From NCBI GenBank assembly GCA_033002965.1, contig JAURVB010014641.1:1-64000 (forward strand): a stretch of DNA of 64,000 bases. Direction: 5' to 3'. Both the position numbers and the translations under genes were made by a program. The notes below the pieces were generated by a model. The model ran no database searches, was not told the DNA's origin, and worked only from the letters and a program-made list of their open reading frames with translations. This document shows positions 38,520-51,144 of the stretch, piece by piece; position 1 is the first letter of the stretch, and the number at the start of each line of letters is the position of its first letter. Origin of the DNA: Piper betle (lineage: Eukaryota > Streptophyta > Magnoliopsida > Piperales > Piperaceae).

Positions 38520-39359
38520 CCAAAATGCTACCTCCAAGGTTCTTCTGAGTTGCATTAGAAATGCTGCTTCCGTCGATATCATGGAAGTAGAAAATTTGTT
38601 CGTGCTGATGTTTTCATGCAATTGAAGACAAACCATAATTTTCATATTCAAGCCTTTTGTGTGGCACAGCCAGCACTTAAAAAAGCAAAAATTGCATTGC
38701 AATGTTGGAAGGCTGTCATGATGCCACAAAATATGAACTGTCTACTAGTCTCTAAGGTATCCTATCCCGTTTTAGATGCGAACATTTTACTCTCTTTAAA
38801 AAGAACTAAGAACTGTGCTGCAAGTTGCAATACATTGAACAAAGATGAAGTTTTGAAGAATAAAATTCACCGAAGTTTATTGAAGCAAATAGGGGATGAT
38901 CAGGAATAGTATTGGAGCTATTAAAGCAGTTCAACGTATGTACAAACAGGATACCACAAACAAGTGAACTCAGAAAGCTAAATGAACAAACCAAATTCAA
39001 TAAGTGGAGCCTTCTTGATTTGTTTTCGAGAAGCAGCATTTGATACCGCCATCCTTGGTCATATCTACAACTCATTAGTTACTATAGATGATTCCAATGA
39101 CAAAGATTTTAACAATGCTAAAAGGTAATTAGTCTACTGAAGCTAAAGATAACCAGATTCCAGCAAAGAACACATTTCTTTGTGTGTTAGAAATGTTTAC
39201 CTGCACAAAGACCAAAATTTATGTCAAACATTTGAGCGAGAGGTTTGAGCAAGATCTCTCTCAAGTAAGCAATGACAAGCATGCACATTGTGAGTCATGA
39301 AATGCAAGAGGGAGGAAGAAAGTAGATAAAGTGAGTGAAGTTTATAATTTACCTTGCTG
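38520..39359. other. 3' flanks of two convergent genes
   Basis: The plus-strand unknown gene and the minus-strand MAP65 gene converge here. Short overlapping frames are not supported. UTRs of both are presumed. Confidence 0.45.
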
Positions 39360-42300
39360 TTATTCTTGTGGTGGTGATCCAGGCTCAGAACCACTTATTG
39401 AAGTAAAAGAGATGACATCCTCTTTTCGGATTGCCACAAAATTCAGTGGTCCTGTCGACAACCTTCTCATTTCCTTGAAATATCCATTGTGGCGCCCCGA
39501 GTAGGATCTTGGTGTGAGGAGCTCTGGTGTGGCACTGCCAACTGAAAGTCTCCGAGGTGCTGGAGTCATGGACCCATTAACATTAGGATGGATTCCATTG
39601 GGCCTCTTGAAACTATCACTTCTCCTTGGACTTGGTTTGGAGCCATATATACCTTCTTTCTCGGTAATAAGAAGATCCTGCAACTTCTTCTGATACTACA
39701 GAATGCAGATGCAGAATACCCAATTATTTTTTACATTTTTAATGGGAGAAAATTTATTTAGTTGAAAAATATAGAGAGAATCCAGCATCACTAACAGAGA
39801 AATAGGCAGGCAATATGAAAGTTATAGAAGATTATGAATACCCGGAGCTGTCGAATTTCTTCTTCCTTTTGCCATCTGGTAAGCTTGTACTCCTCTAAAA
39901 TAGACACCAAGCGTGCCTTACAGTGATAAAAAAAATAAAGTGATGTAAATAAACAAAACAAAACTATGTAAACATAAAAATAGCAAGTATGGTGAACATT
40001 TCAACTCACCCCATCAAATAGGAATGGTATACCCCTCTCATCTTCCCAGACAAATGTTCTGTTCATTAGTGCATCGACCATACCTGAACAGAATATTTCT
40101 AGTTAGCCTCCATGCTAGGACTTGTAGGTGATTAAAAATATAATCAACATATTCATCTTGGTAGAGTGAAATACCAGGAATTTTAGTTACAACTATTCTT
40201 GCTCGTTCGGCACGTTTGAGATTTTTATGAGCACCACGCCCTGCATTGTAGCGATTTTGATCCTGCAGAAAAAGATATTTATAAACACAATGATAGAATA
40301 GGATCTCTTCTATTAAATTCCGTGGCCATTGTGTTGTCAGGACTTTATTTGCGCGTTTGAAATATGTTGTATTATCGAAGTGAAGCCTATACATGAAAGT
40401 AGAAAGCAACCGAACCATCTTACGCAGATGACTATGGCTATTAATACATTTGAACCGACTGATACATGGCATGAAGACAGCCGAATAACACTCAAGTTAC
40501 AGATAGCATCTACCTTCTCTTTTAAAGCAGAGAAGGTTTCTAGCACCACCCTAATTGCAAGTTTCCTACCAATAAGATATCTCCAAAAATAACAATCAAT
40601 CTTCTAACTAACAACAAAATTAATTGTAGATTTTCCACTTGAAAACATAAATAAGGTGTAGATATACTTACCTTTGCAACGAAATTAGATCGATTTATTA
40701 AATGCTACTTCACAGTTTGTTTCTAAATGCTACTTCACAGTTTGTTTCGATTTCAATCACTAGGAGAGAAATCAATTTCCGCAACCTGTCTATCCTAAAA
40801 CACCATAGGTGAAGAGAACCCAACATGCCATCAAAAGTCACGTAAGATTATATGGAGAGTCTTAGTTATACAAAAATAATATAAGATTGCTACCACAATA
40901 AGGAACTCTTCTAAAACATCCTTATTTAATTAGGATTCTCTATTAATTAATCTTAATTCAAGATAAACATGGATTTGGATTTCTCTCCATATTGGGCGTA
41001 TAATAAACTACGTCCAACACCACCAATAAGTTATCTCCAAAAATAATAGTAAATCTTCTAAATAACAACAAAATTAAATGTAGGTTTTCCACCAATAAGT
41101 TATCTCCAAAAATAACAGTAAATCGTCAAGCTAACAACAAAACTAAATAGCCAGTCCATCAAATCACAAAATTAATTTTTTATATATGCGTACCACAGAT
41201 ACAAACACTTAAATGTTCCAATATTATTTTTCTCTCTTTTTTGTTTCTTCTAAATATTTTTCAATGAATTAACTTATACAATGCCTGCGCATTGGACGGG
41301 TATCTTGGCTAGTATTCCATGGAAACCAAGAAGCTGAAAAAGTATACAGTGAGAGGCACCAAATGCTGTATGGGTAACTAATATGCATATGGAAACTAAT
41401 AGTAATGAGGCAATATGGTTTCTGATCAGGTCTTTGGCTCCAATACTCTGGCCTCAAAATCAATCAAGGTTCCATCCAGAGCAAAGGAAAGTACATGACA
41501 TGACATATATGTATTTCTTAAGTCTTCTGTCTAACAGCTTGAGCTAAATTACTATTTTGTTGGCAATGGTTGGCATTAAATAAACTTACTTGGTTATACT
41601 CTTCAAGCCAACTTTCTTCCTCACACGCAGCAAGCCATTTGTCTATTCTGTCCAGTATCTCTTTTCGACTCAAAGATACTTCCCTTGCTTTAACTATCTG
41701 TTCTTCAATGTTGGCTAATAGTTCAGACGGATCCACAATCCCTAAAAAGAAAAGATGAATAAGTTAGCTGAATCTCCAAAGCACAGAGCTTCAGGTGAAT
41801 CAGACTCTCAGAATACATCTCTCATACCAGAATCTAGAAGTGCATTTGTCTTTTCCGAAGCAGTGCTTGTATCTGGTTCAATATGGGCCCTTCTACAAAT
41901 TTCCTCCAACTCTAACCTTCTTTTCAAAACTAACTCTTTCATTCTACTGGCTTTCAGATTTGTCAGCCTCTCCACCTCATCAGATGCCTGTCAAAACTTC
42001 AAGAAGATTCTGATAAGCAAATAAAATCTAAAAAGTAAATTATAAGAAAAGTAACAATTGCAATAAAATTTATGGACCTTCTGCATGAGCTCAGCTGAAA
42101 GAACACCAGCATCAGTAATTTCTTCTTCCAATGATCCAAGTAAATTGGACACTCTAGTATAGCTCCTCCTTTCTTCTTCTGTGGAACCCAGCAAGGTCCA
42201 CAGATCATTCAGTGATGCCCCAATTTCTTTTAACTAGAGTTGAAAGTAGCATTTATTTCAGTGCCAAAAAATGCTCAGGTAACATGTGAATACAGATGTC

Positions 42301-44286
42301 AGACACATAGAAACTAGCTTACTTTCAGGAATCGGTTTTTTTCTCAATTTTCAACTTTAGAATTGCTTGAACCAGGCCATCCAAGGTTTCATTACTTATG
42401 TCTGTGGACTTCCCAAAGCCAGTGTCATGTAGACTTGGATGTATTTCAGACACAGTATTCCCAAAATCCAGACCAAGTAAACCACATAGATGATGAACCT
42501 CGTCAACATGATCAAAAACTTTCCCAAGGCGATCAGACTGATAGCACAACAATGATACACATAAAAAAGCATTACACAATATGTCTAGGTAAACACATTG
42601 AAAAAGAAGTTAACATTATACAAGAATTTGCAAAGCACTTCATTTTATTTGCTTTTAATTGTCCATAGAACTTGCATCTTTTTGAAAGGAAACAGCACTC
42701 GTTTATAATGACAAGGTACCAGCATGATTGTCAACACATATATGTTCAATCCATTGAATTGTGCATTACTGAAAAGTGAAAACAACAGCCAATCAGAACA
42801 CAAGAGATACGAAGAAACTGGCTTCAGAATACCTTTTCTTTGTGCAAAGTTTGAAGATTTGTGCGATATTCATTAAGCTTTGTGGATGATAAATCATGCT
42901 CCTCAACATCACTAGAATTTAGGTAAAAGTGGCCCAAAATCTCTGCATTTATCTTGTCTATCTGTGATTTCACATCGGCTAACTGCTTGAGACGTTCTTC
43001 CTTCTTTAAGCATAGATCTTCCACCACAGGGGTGATTGCTGCAATGTTGCTCCTTCAATGACTTGTACCTCTTATCACTCTGAAAAAGTTAAAGAATCAA
43101 CAAGGACGGTAAGAATTGCAGTTGCACTCTGTAGGGATTCATATAAAAATGTATCTGCCTAAGGCAGCACTAGAAAGGCAAAAAAATGTGTCAACCAGGA
43201 TCTCTAGAAGATATGAACGTCAAGTTCAGTAGAACCATTAATCCCTTCAAACACCAACATTGAAACCAATACTTGGATTTGGACAATGCCAGTATGCCTT
43301 AGTAAAGAACACAACATTCATATCTTTTATTCCATATATATATAGAGTACAAACACATAAATTTTTAGTACTTGACTTATTTGATCCCAGATAACAACCG
43401 CCTACAACAAACATGAAGTTGGAAGAGATTTTAGATTGGAGAAGCTTCTACATGAGAATAATAATTAGGAGAACTTTATTAGAGTTTGTATGAGGAAATC
43501 ATCAAATAAGCAAACCTGTGAATATAGAATATGTTCACCAAGGGAAGACACAAGAGAAGTAAGTTCTGCCTCTTTGGCTGCAACAGATTGATGAAGATGG
43601 ATTTTAGCATTATTGGCTTCATCAACCTTTCTCCGGTAGACTGCAATGCACTCTTTCTCAATTTCATAAAGCCTTCGGTCTTTCTCCTCATCACTTTCAC
43701 CGATTTCAGACCATATGTGCTGCTCCCACAATACCGATACGGCAATACCAAATCATTAAGCTCACATACTAACCATGAATATGTAGATAAAAATGCAAAA
43801 TATTGCAGCACGCAGAAACATAGAAACAAGATCACCTATTTCATGCCTTCCCTCCTACTACATATATTTTTCGTTTCACTTAAGGCATGAACTGTCTATA
43901 AAATCTTGTTAGCACATATAAAGCGTCATGATTATAAAAATTCAAGCACTATCAAAATTCCTACATGGAACATTCGAAAAACTAAGGATACCAAAATCCT
44001 AATTATTAAAGGGCGTACTCCAGACAATCGTTTAAACACAGCAAAAGAACAAGTTTGAGCTCATGCAAAGCTCATGCTTTTCAGAATCTTAACTGCTATG
44101 GATAATGCAATTCAATAAACAATCGCATATCAAAGTTCTTCCCTTTTTCTATAGTTTTGAAACGAAGCAATGTCCTATCAAACGGGAAGAAAATATAAAA
44201 AGAAAAAGAAAAATCTAGCTAAACAGCAAAGATAGAGAAGTGCTCACCTGAAGCTCTTTGAGGAGTGCCTCACAGCTCGTTTCCAT
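39360..44286 (-). CDS. MAP65: MAP65 microtubule-associated protein, eleven exons, two single-base frame breaks
   Basis: A plant homologue of PRC1/Ase1 that cross-links antiparallel microtubules in the phragmoplast and cortical arrays. Minus-strand exons: 44286-44248, 43719-43516, 43079-42833, 42537-42323, 42233-42078, 41987-41828, 41741-41590, 40262-40175, 40083-40010, 39916-39842 and 39695-39360. Together they give about 581 residues, the usual family length. Landmarks are [13 protein letters not shown] at the start, [34 protein letters not shown] and RRAHIEPD in the spectrin-like core, [18 protein letters not shown] in the conserved microtubule-binding region, and a Ser/Pro-rich tail with [20 protein letters not shown], a likely phosphorylated region. 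Exon 3 has 247 bases where 246 fit (extra base near 43045), and exon 4 has 215 where 216 fit (short T run at 42336-42342). Elsewhere the gene is clean, so a consensus error or recent damage is suspected. The subfamily is not determined. Confidence 0.93.
40568..41157. repeat. three copies of a ~69 bp unit in MAP65 intron 7
   Basis: Copies begin near 40568, 41022 and 41091. The last two are head to tail. Each has ACCAATAAG, ATCTCCAAAAATAA and TAACAACAAAA in order. A separate 24-base tandem pair containing AAATGCTACTTCACAGTTTG lies at about 40700-40748. Confidence 0.85.
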
Positions 44287-46140
44287 CATCGAGCTCCGAG
44301 TTAAACTTCAACGCACTAGCACAGAGCCACAGACAACAACAAAGCTCCCCACGCCATGACGACCAAGTGTGGTAGCAGCAACCTTCCCACAATACCACAA
44401 ATTGCAGGGCAGGAAGCTCCCAACACCGAAACAACCGAAAAGGAAGGGGACTTTTAAGCTCCCAGTTGGTACAACACGGTAAAAACAGCCAAATGGCGGC
44501 GGAAAACAAAGTGGGTCGGAACCAATAATGTCTGGGAAGAGATTAATGCAGCAAAAGAGCTACAAGTTGGGAACTAGGAAGGAGCAGAGAGTATATGAAG
44601 AGAGAAGGGACAAGCCAACAGAGCTTGCGTTTGAGCTAGTTTTGAGCCAGTTTCGGTTACGCCGTACCTGTAAACAATTGAAAGAAGCAGACAAAGACAA
44701 GGCATCCGCCATTAAAGCAGTGGAAGGAGCTTCTGGAAGATTACACAAGAAGACGAGGAGCTGGTCGGTGAAATAAGAAAAAGTGAAGGTCTTAAATGTG
44801 AGAAACTAAATTATGAGGAGTTGGGCCAAGGGTGGGGTCGGTAGCAGTGTGTTATCAAAGACAGACATAATATAGCTAATCCGCACTAATTAATTAATTA
44901 ATTAATTAATTAATATAATAATTTATGCATGAACAGAAGGATACAACTCTGACAAGTTACATGAATTTTAAATTAAATAATTTAATTTACGATTATCCTA
45001 CTCGTCTGGTAAAACCCAATATAAATATTTGTACTATTTTTATCAGTATCATTTTTAGCATTAATTTTTCACAAAATTGTATTAATAAATTATTGTTGAC
45101 AAAATCATTTTTAACATTTAATAAATATTATATTTATAATTTTAAATATTATTCGACTTAGTTTAACTTCAGTCAATTCAATTCAATTCAACTAAATATG
45201 TTCCATATTAACTAAAAATCTAATATAGTTACAAGATCGGTATTTAAAATTATTGACAAGGGTGGCTCGACAGCGATAGGTTTATAAGTCAATCCAAATT
45301 TATGTTTCTTGCTAAAAAAATATCAAAGGCAAACATAATATTTTACTAATCACATATGAATATATTAATTAATACAATAGTTAATGCATGAACAAGAGGA
45401 TAAAAGTGTGCCAAGTTAGATCAATTTTTATTGGCTGAAGATTAATAAATACAAATATAAATATAAGTTGAGCCTTGTCTTATCAAAATATCTAATCAAA
45501 TTTGTATTATAAAAATATATAATAATTTAATTGTGAGAAAGCTACGACGAGAAGCACATGACTTAGTTGGGTAATGTGTCTATTTTGGCCACATTGAGAT
45601 TTTTATGATTGAGAAAAATACAAACTTATTTTCTTGTGAATTTTTTTCTTTTATTTAAAATACTATGATATATGCATTTGATTTTATGGCTAAAATATAA
45701 ATATATAATAAATCTATTCAAAGAAATATGGCTACCATCAAGACCCACAATTTTGAACCTCTTAAATTTGTGAATAATATATTAAATACTTCAATTGAGT
45801 TCTACATACTACCTTTATATATTCTCTAAAGACTAATTAAGAAAATGGCTATTAAATACACTTAAATTTTGCGAATGCACCTTATGCTATTTGTGACAGT
45901 TGACAAATTACAGGAAAAGAATCATTATTTATTACAAAAAAGTTTTTCGGGGTTGAAAATAAAAGAGAGAAAATAAATATAATTAATTATTAATAAATTT
46001 AAAATTTTAATTATTTATGATCGAATTTGCCCGGCCAAATGCCATCCAACCGTAGGATACGGTAGGAAAGGGACGGGCCGTCGGAGGACGGAAGCAAGCA
46101 TTTTGGGATGGACTAGAAGCGAAGCAAAGTGGCGTCTCAC
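44287..46140. other. upstream region of MAP65 and intergenic DNA
   Basis: MAP65 promoter and leader presumably occupy the first few hundred bases. A plus-strand frame of 82 residues at 44528-44776 is rich in Lys/Arg but matches nothing I know. A (TTAA)n run lies at 44886-44915. The rest is AT-rich. Confidence 0.4.
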
Positions 46141-46252
46141 TTTGGGCCCATCCCACATGGGCCCATTTACCAAAGTGGGGGTCTCTGGCCCACAAGCCAG
46201 TCTGTTCATCATTTATTTGGCCCGAATAAAGACTTCTCCCACACGTGTGGCC
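46141..46252. promoter_or_regulatory. orphan promoter-like motif cluster (site II boxes and a CACGTG palindrome)
   Basis: Two perfect TGGGCCCA palindromes lie at 46143-46150 and 46158-46165, another GGCCCA at 46187-46192, and the 12-base palindrome CCACACGTGTGG at 46239-46250, which contains the bHLH/bZIP core CACGTG. TGGGCC (site II) motifs are bound by TCP factors and mark promoters of growth and ribosomal or organelle protein genes. The island is GC-richer than its surroundings, yet no recognisable gene starts on either side. Confidence 0.5.
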
Positions 46253-46330
46253 ACAAACCATAACATAAAAAAGATTTTTTTTATAAAAAAAAAGAGGTGG
46301 TTGTTCACAAAGTGATTCCACTAAACACAA

Positions 46331-47981
46331 GAGTAAAGATGTAACATTCCACCCGATCTTCTCTTCTTATAGGGATTTGTTCTAATTTTGCTAATGCTCT
46401 CATTTTAATTTGACTTGTTTATTGACATTTTTTAAAGGTTTTTTGCCATGTATTTTTTTGCTATGTATTTTTTTAGCTCAAATGAAAATACACAAATAAG
46501 GTAAATATGATAAATTAATTAAAATGATCTATGACAAAGATGACAAAAAAACGAACATAATCATTTGGCATGTCATAATGTTATTAATTTTGTCGAAGAA
46601 AAGAATCGAAAGTTATTTTTTTACTTAGCAAGTTAGTCACGTGAATCTCTCTCAATGTTAAGAAAGTATAATTTTTTAATTTTATTAAGGCAAAACGAGT
46701 TGAACTCGAGTCATGAGGAAGGAAAAGAAGTCATTTAGCCTTTTTTTATTGACTGATTTAGGATCAACCCACCTTCCATCTACTTCAACAGCCATGGTTT
46801 TGGGTTCTTTGTTAGTCTCTCCTTTGATTCTGTTTATTCATTCATTCATCTATCTTCATTGCACAATTCAATTGACAGAAAGGAGCATCACATCCACCCT
46901 GCCCTTTTTGAATTAGTTCATAGTTATTGCATTGACCAACACTCCCTCGCATGGCTGTTATAGCGTTCTCCTCGTGATTGAATTGCCAAATGTCATTGTT
47001 GGTGATTGGTAGCTTCTCGCTACCAATCCATCAAACAATTACCCACCTCTCTTGTACCATTGTTAAATGAATATAAAACCCAAAACCTGGGAAAGAGAAA
47101 CAGAGAAGTTGATGATGGGCGTGTTGTACAAATTAAGAAGCTTAGGATAGACATTCTGCTCAAGTTCACCTTCCTTCCCACAAATAAGGTTGCAGTTGTG
47201 ACAGTACATGAATGCTTGGATGGAAAATGAAATTTCCGGGTGAATCACTCACTCTTTAGTCTATGCACAAGATAACAGAGCATGAAAAGGCTGGAAAAAA
47301 TAACTTGCAACCTTAGAATTGAGTCCCAATAGAATATGACCAGTACACAATTCATGGTCACTCAATAATTCACTCTTATTTATTGGTGAACTAATAAAAA
47401 TCCTAATCAAGGAACTCTCTAAAATACCCTAAAATAAATATAAAAAATAGGGGAAATTTAGGGTAAGTTACGCCTGTATAGCTTACGAGTTACACATTTA
47501 ATTTGAATAATTTTTAGTGGATCCCACGTAATAAGGTTTACATGTATGAAAAGTATAATGATGGGATATTGATAAATTTTTATTTTTATTTTATACGTCA
47601 AAATAATCTTATTTTATTTTTATTGTTTACTGTACTAATTTAATTATATTTTAAAATTCTTAATGATCATAACCGATTTCTCAAATTCCAAATTCTGACC
47701 CTCCCAAGACCAGTCCAGAAATTGCACGCTATTAAAGAGCTATTTTAGGAACAAACGCAGAGTTCAAGAAACCAAGAGCAAGCATGCACTTAGGTTAAAG
47801 ATGTTGAGGCAATCATCTCGAACATGTAATCCAAATTTCCAAACATGTAAAAAAACAAAAAAATTACAAAATAAAAGTAGTTTTTACAATATATGGTGAT
47901 TACAGGGAATGAAATGCTTTAATCAACCATCACAATCTTTATAAGTATGCTAATAAATGATGTTAGTATGAAACGTTTTTT
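46331..47981. other. intergenic DNA
   Basis: AT-rich. A plus-strand frame at 47006-47230 (74 residues) and others match no family I know. No clear repeat. Confidence 0.5.
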
Positions 47982-50372
47982 TGTAATACCCCGATTTTGG
48001 TTCACCTGATTAATTTGGAAAACTCAAATGATAAATGGATTGAAATAACTTTCTTGGAGTATCGAAAATAGAACGCATTACTAAATATACATAAAAACAC
48101 ATTAAGTATAAAAAACACGAAAGAAAATAATTATACGTGGAACTCAAGTGTGTATAACATCTATCTATCCTTCCATCAAAACTGACCTAATGTACTAAAA
48201 TACAAAACTTACATATGTAATAAGAAAAACATTAATCACAAATGTTACTTATCTTAACAAACTTGTGGTCCAAACTCCAAGAGTGATGTCACATCTATAT
48301 AATGCATGATCGTGATGTGTGGTCACATCAATAATAACATTAAAACAAAAGATTATATTGAACCGAACCACAACAAAACACTTGGCATGCAAAATGAGGT
48401 ACATGTAAGCAATAAACAAACAAATAAATAAATAAAATAAGTCAAATGAGTAAAAGAATAATACTAAAAATAATAGTAAATAAGTAATATCAAGAAACTA
48501 ATAAAAAATATGTAACAATAATAATATAAATAATACTAACTAAATATACAACGAAACACGAGTAAATATCAACACATATACAAGTCAATAAATATATAAT
48601 TGAATAAATAATTAATAACAATTAATCATGAATAATATCAATTTAAATATCAAATATACGAATATATGACAAAGCATGTATAAATAATAACATGAGCAGG
48701 AAATAATTCATAATTAATTAATTAATTAAAATAATTAAGATAAACATGAACAAAAATAATATCAATAAATAAATACATCATTAATAATAATAAATAATTA
48801 TATTTTCATTCATCATATAATCAAAAAATATATAATTAACAAGAAATGAATAATAATGAATAATTAAATAAATAAATAAAATAATAAACAAAGAAATATA
48901 TACATAATATCAAAAAATGCTAAATAATATGAATATGTATTTAAATTAATATAGAGAGTCTTTAATTACAAAAAATGATCGAAAATGGCCGAAAATGGGC
49001 TGAAAACGGGTTGAAAATAAGCTTGAAATGTCTGCACAAGTCAACTGGGTGAATCTATCCAAGTCAACTCGACCAAATCAACCGAGCTGAACTGTACTGA
49101 GTTGGGTTGACTGGATGAACAGGTCATAGGTACATGGACGAGGTCTTGGGCAGGCTGGTAAATAGAACTGGGTGGACATGAATTGGGTGGCAGACACGAG
49201 CATGAGTAATCAGGCCGAAAATCGTCAACACCAGCGCAGTGAGGCTGTCACCGGTGGCGATCGACAAAGGACGACAGGGCGGTGGTGATTGCGGTGATCA
49301 CCAAGAGAGTTTGGTTGCTAATTGGCCGAAAAATGGCAGAAGTGGATGAAAATGCCGCTGGGTAGGTGGAGTCGCCGACAACAATTTCGACGGGGACGAT
49401 CAGCAAGGCTGGTCTCAAAACAGTTAGAAGGAGACGAAACACACTGTTGGGGAAGTGTGAATCGTCTACAGCAATCGCGGCCACGATGGAGGTTGGGGGT
49501 GGTCTCACGTGGTAGATATTGACGAGGGCAAACTCTCTAGGTGGTAGGCTTAGCCAGAAGAGGCTCACCAGTGCCGAAAATAGCCCAAAAGGCTGCTGCA
49601 ACAGTGAAACTGACGATCAAAACATTGTCCCCGGCGATGACTGCAGTTGCGCCGGAGCTAGTGGAGAGCCTTTATCGATAGCCGACTACGAGGCGGTCAT
49701 GATTGTATTGGTCCATTGGCTAGAGGATAGCTGAAGTCTCACTGACGGCAGCCGAAGAGGTGGCCAAGCTAAAGGTAGAAAATCATCCAAAAATGAGAGA
49801 AATCTCCCAAAAATGGGTGGCCAATGTTAGGGTTGACGTGGTTGATGCAAATGCTCAATAACTTGTGGGTCTAGTAGGGTCCACATAAGGTATATACAAT
49901 ATATATATACAGATTAAAAGCTTAGATCGAGATAATAAAAATCGAAACCGACTCGAGGCCTAAAAGTAATTTAGTGGACAAAAATCGAGGTAAAAAGGTA
50001 AATAGACCTCAAAACCCTGAACTCAATCAAACAAAGATCTTAGAATCAAATTAAACTGGGCTTATAAGGGTAATAATGTAAATGAGGTATCCTAAAAATT
50101 CCAAACGAAAAATAAATACTCCAATTGCTTAGATCTAACCTTAAACCTTAGGTTAATACTTTCAAAAATCTTTATACCTCATGTATATACTGATAACTCA
50201 TATTTTATTATAGTACAACTAAAATAATCATCTATAAGTAATATGCTCATATGACATCCGGGCCTTATAATCATGATCTAAAGGTTGGTCTAACTTAAAC
50301 CAACTCGAAACTAACCCAAATTAGGCAAAATAATAAGCCGGTAAAACCCTAACCAAAAGTTAGGATTTTACA
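47982..50372 (-). mobile_element. gypsy-type LTR, probably solo, ~2.4 kb
   Basis: The left edge reads TGTAATACCCCG and the right edge GGATTTTACA, so on the minus strand it starts TGTAAAATCC and ends GGGGTATTACA, as many plant gypsy LTRs do. The minus-strand start shares GTTAGGGTTTTA and later GAGTTATCAG with the LTR at 62179. The middle (49000-49750) is GC-richer. The other half is an AATAA-rich low-complexity stretch. No internal gag-pol adjoins it. The 5 bases outside each end (TTTTT, CTCTC) do not match, so no target duplication is visible. Frames inside are not taken as genes. Confidence 0.6.
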
Positions 50373-50693
50373 CTCTCAACACTTACGTGTTGCATAGGCG
50401 GGAAACTAATAGCGACCTCGTGTAGGCCAAAAAATAAAAAAGAAGAAGAAAGGGCCAAGAGAGAAAAAACACTTGCGTGAAATGACGTTAAAATTTGTGA
50501 CGCATTGGACAAAAAAGCAGATGCCGAGCTATTGGCAAAGGACACTTATCATCATCGCTTTATTTCCTTACCAACTGCAAGAGCGGCAGCCCGATTCCGT
50601 GCGGCTGCAGCCATCGCTTTAGGATCCGGAAAATGAATTAGTTTTCACTGCTATTCCTACCTAAACAAACTCAATTCAATAAAAGGACACTTT
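50373..50693. other. intergenic DNA
   Basis: A short stretch between two transposable elements. Nothing coding is recognised. Confidence 0.5.
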
Positions 50694-51144
50694 TAAGGAT
50701 GAGCAATAGGCTCCCGAACCGAACTACCAAACTAGTATTTGGTGGAACCGAACCAAACCCGTTTAGTTCGGTTTGAATCTGTTCTAAAAAACTTAAATTA
50801 TAATAAATATACTAAAATTAATTATAATTTTGATAATAAATCAAATGTAAATATGATTTAACTATCATTATCATATTTAAAAATATTTTATACATAGATA
50901 TTATATTAAATATCTTAAATAAATTAAAATAAACTAATGATAGTTCATCTAAAACATTAATTTTAAGGTTTTTTAAAAATTTAGGTTCTTCAATAGATTT
51001 TGGTGCGGATAGGTTCTAAACCAAATTTGTTACCCAATATTGAAACCAACCAACTGATTTATTTTAAAGAAACCAAACTGAACAGATAATTTCGGTTCAA
51101 TTTAGTCGGTTACTTAGGTTCTTCAAGAAGTATGCTCACCCCTA
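50694..51144. mobile_element. hAT-like MITE, ~450 bp
   Basis: The ends TAAGGATGAGCA and TGCTCACCCCTA are imperfect inverted repeats. The flanking 8-mers GACACTTT and GAAACTTA agree at 6 of 8 positions, as an old 8-bp hAT target duplication would. The interior carries GAACCGAAC and GGTTCGG-type words toward the ends and AT-rich DNA between, without coding capacity. Confidence 0.7.

Noticed and set aside
44528..44776. Lys/Arg-rich 82-residue plus-strand frame upstream of MAP65
   Set aside because: No family match, no splice support, and it has an overlapping antisense frame. It probably lies in the MAP65 promoter region.
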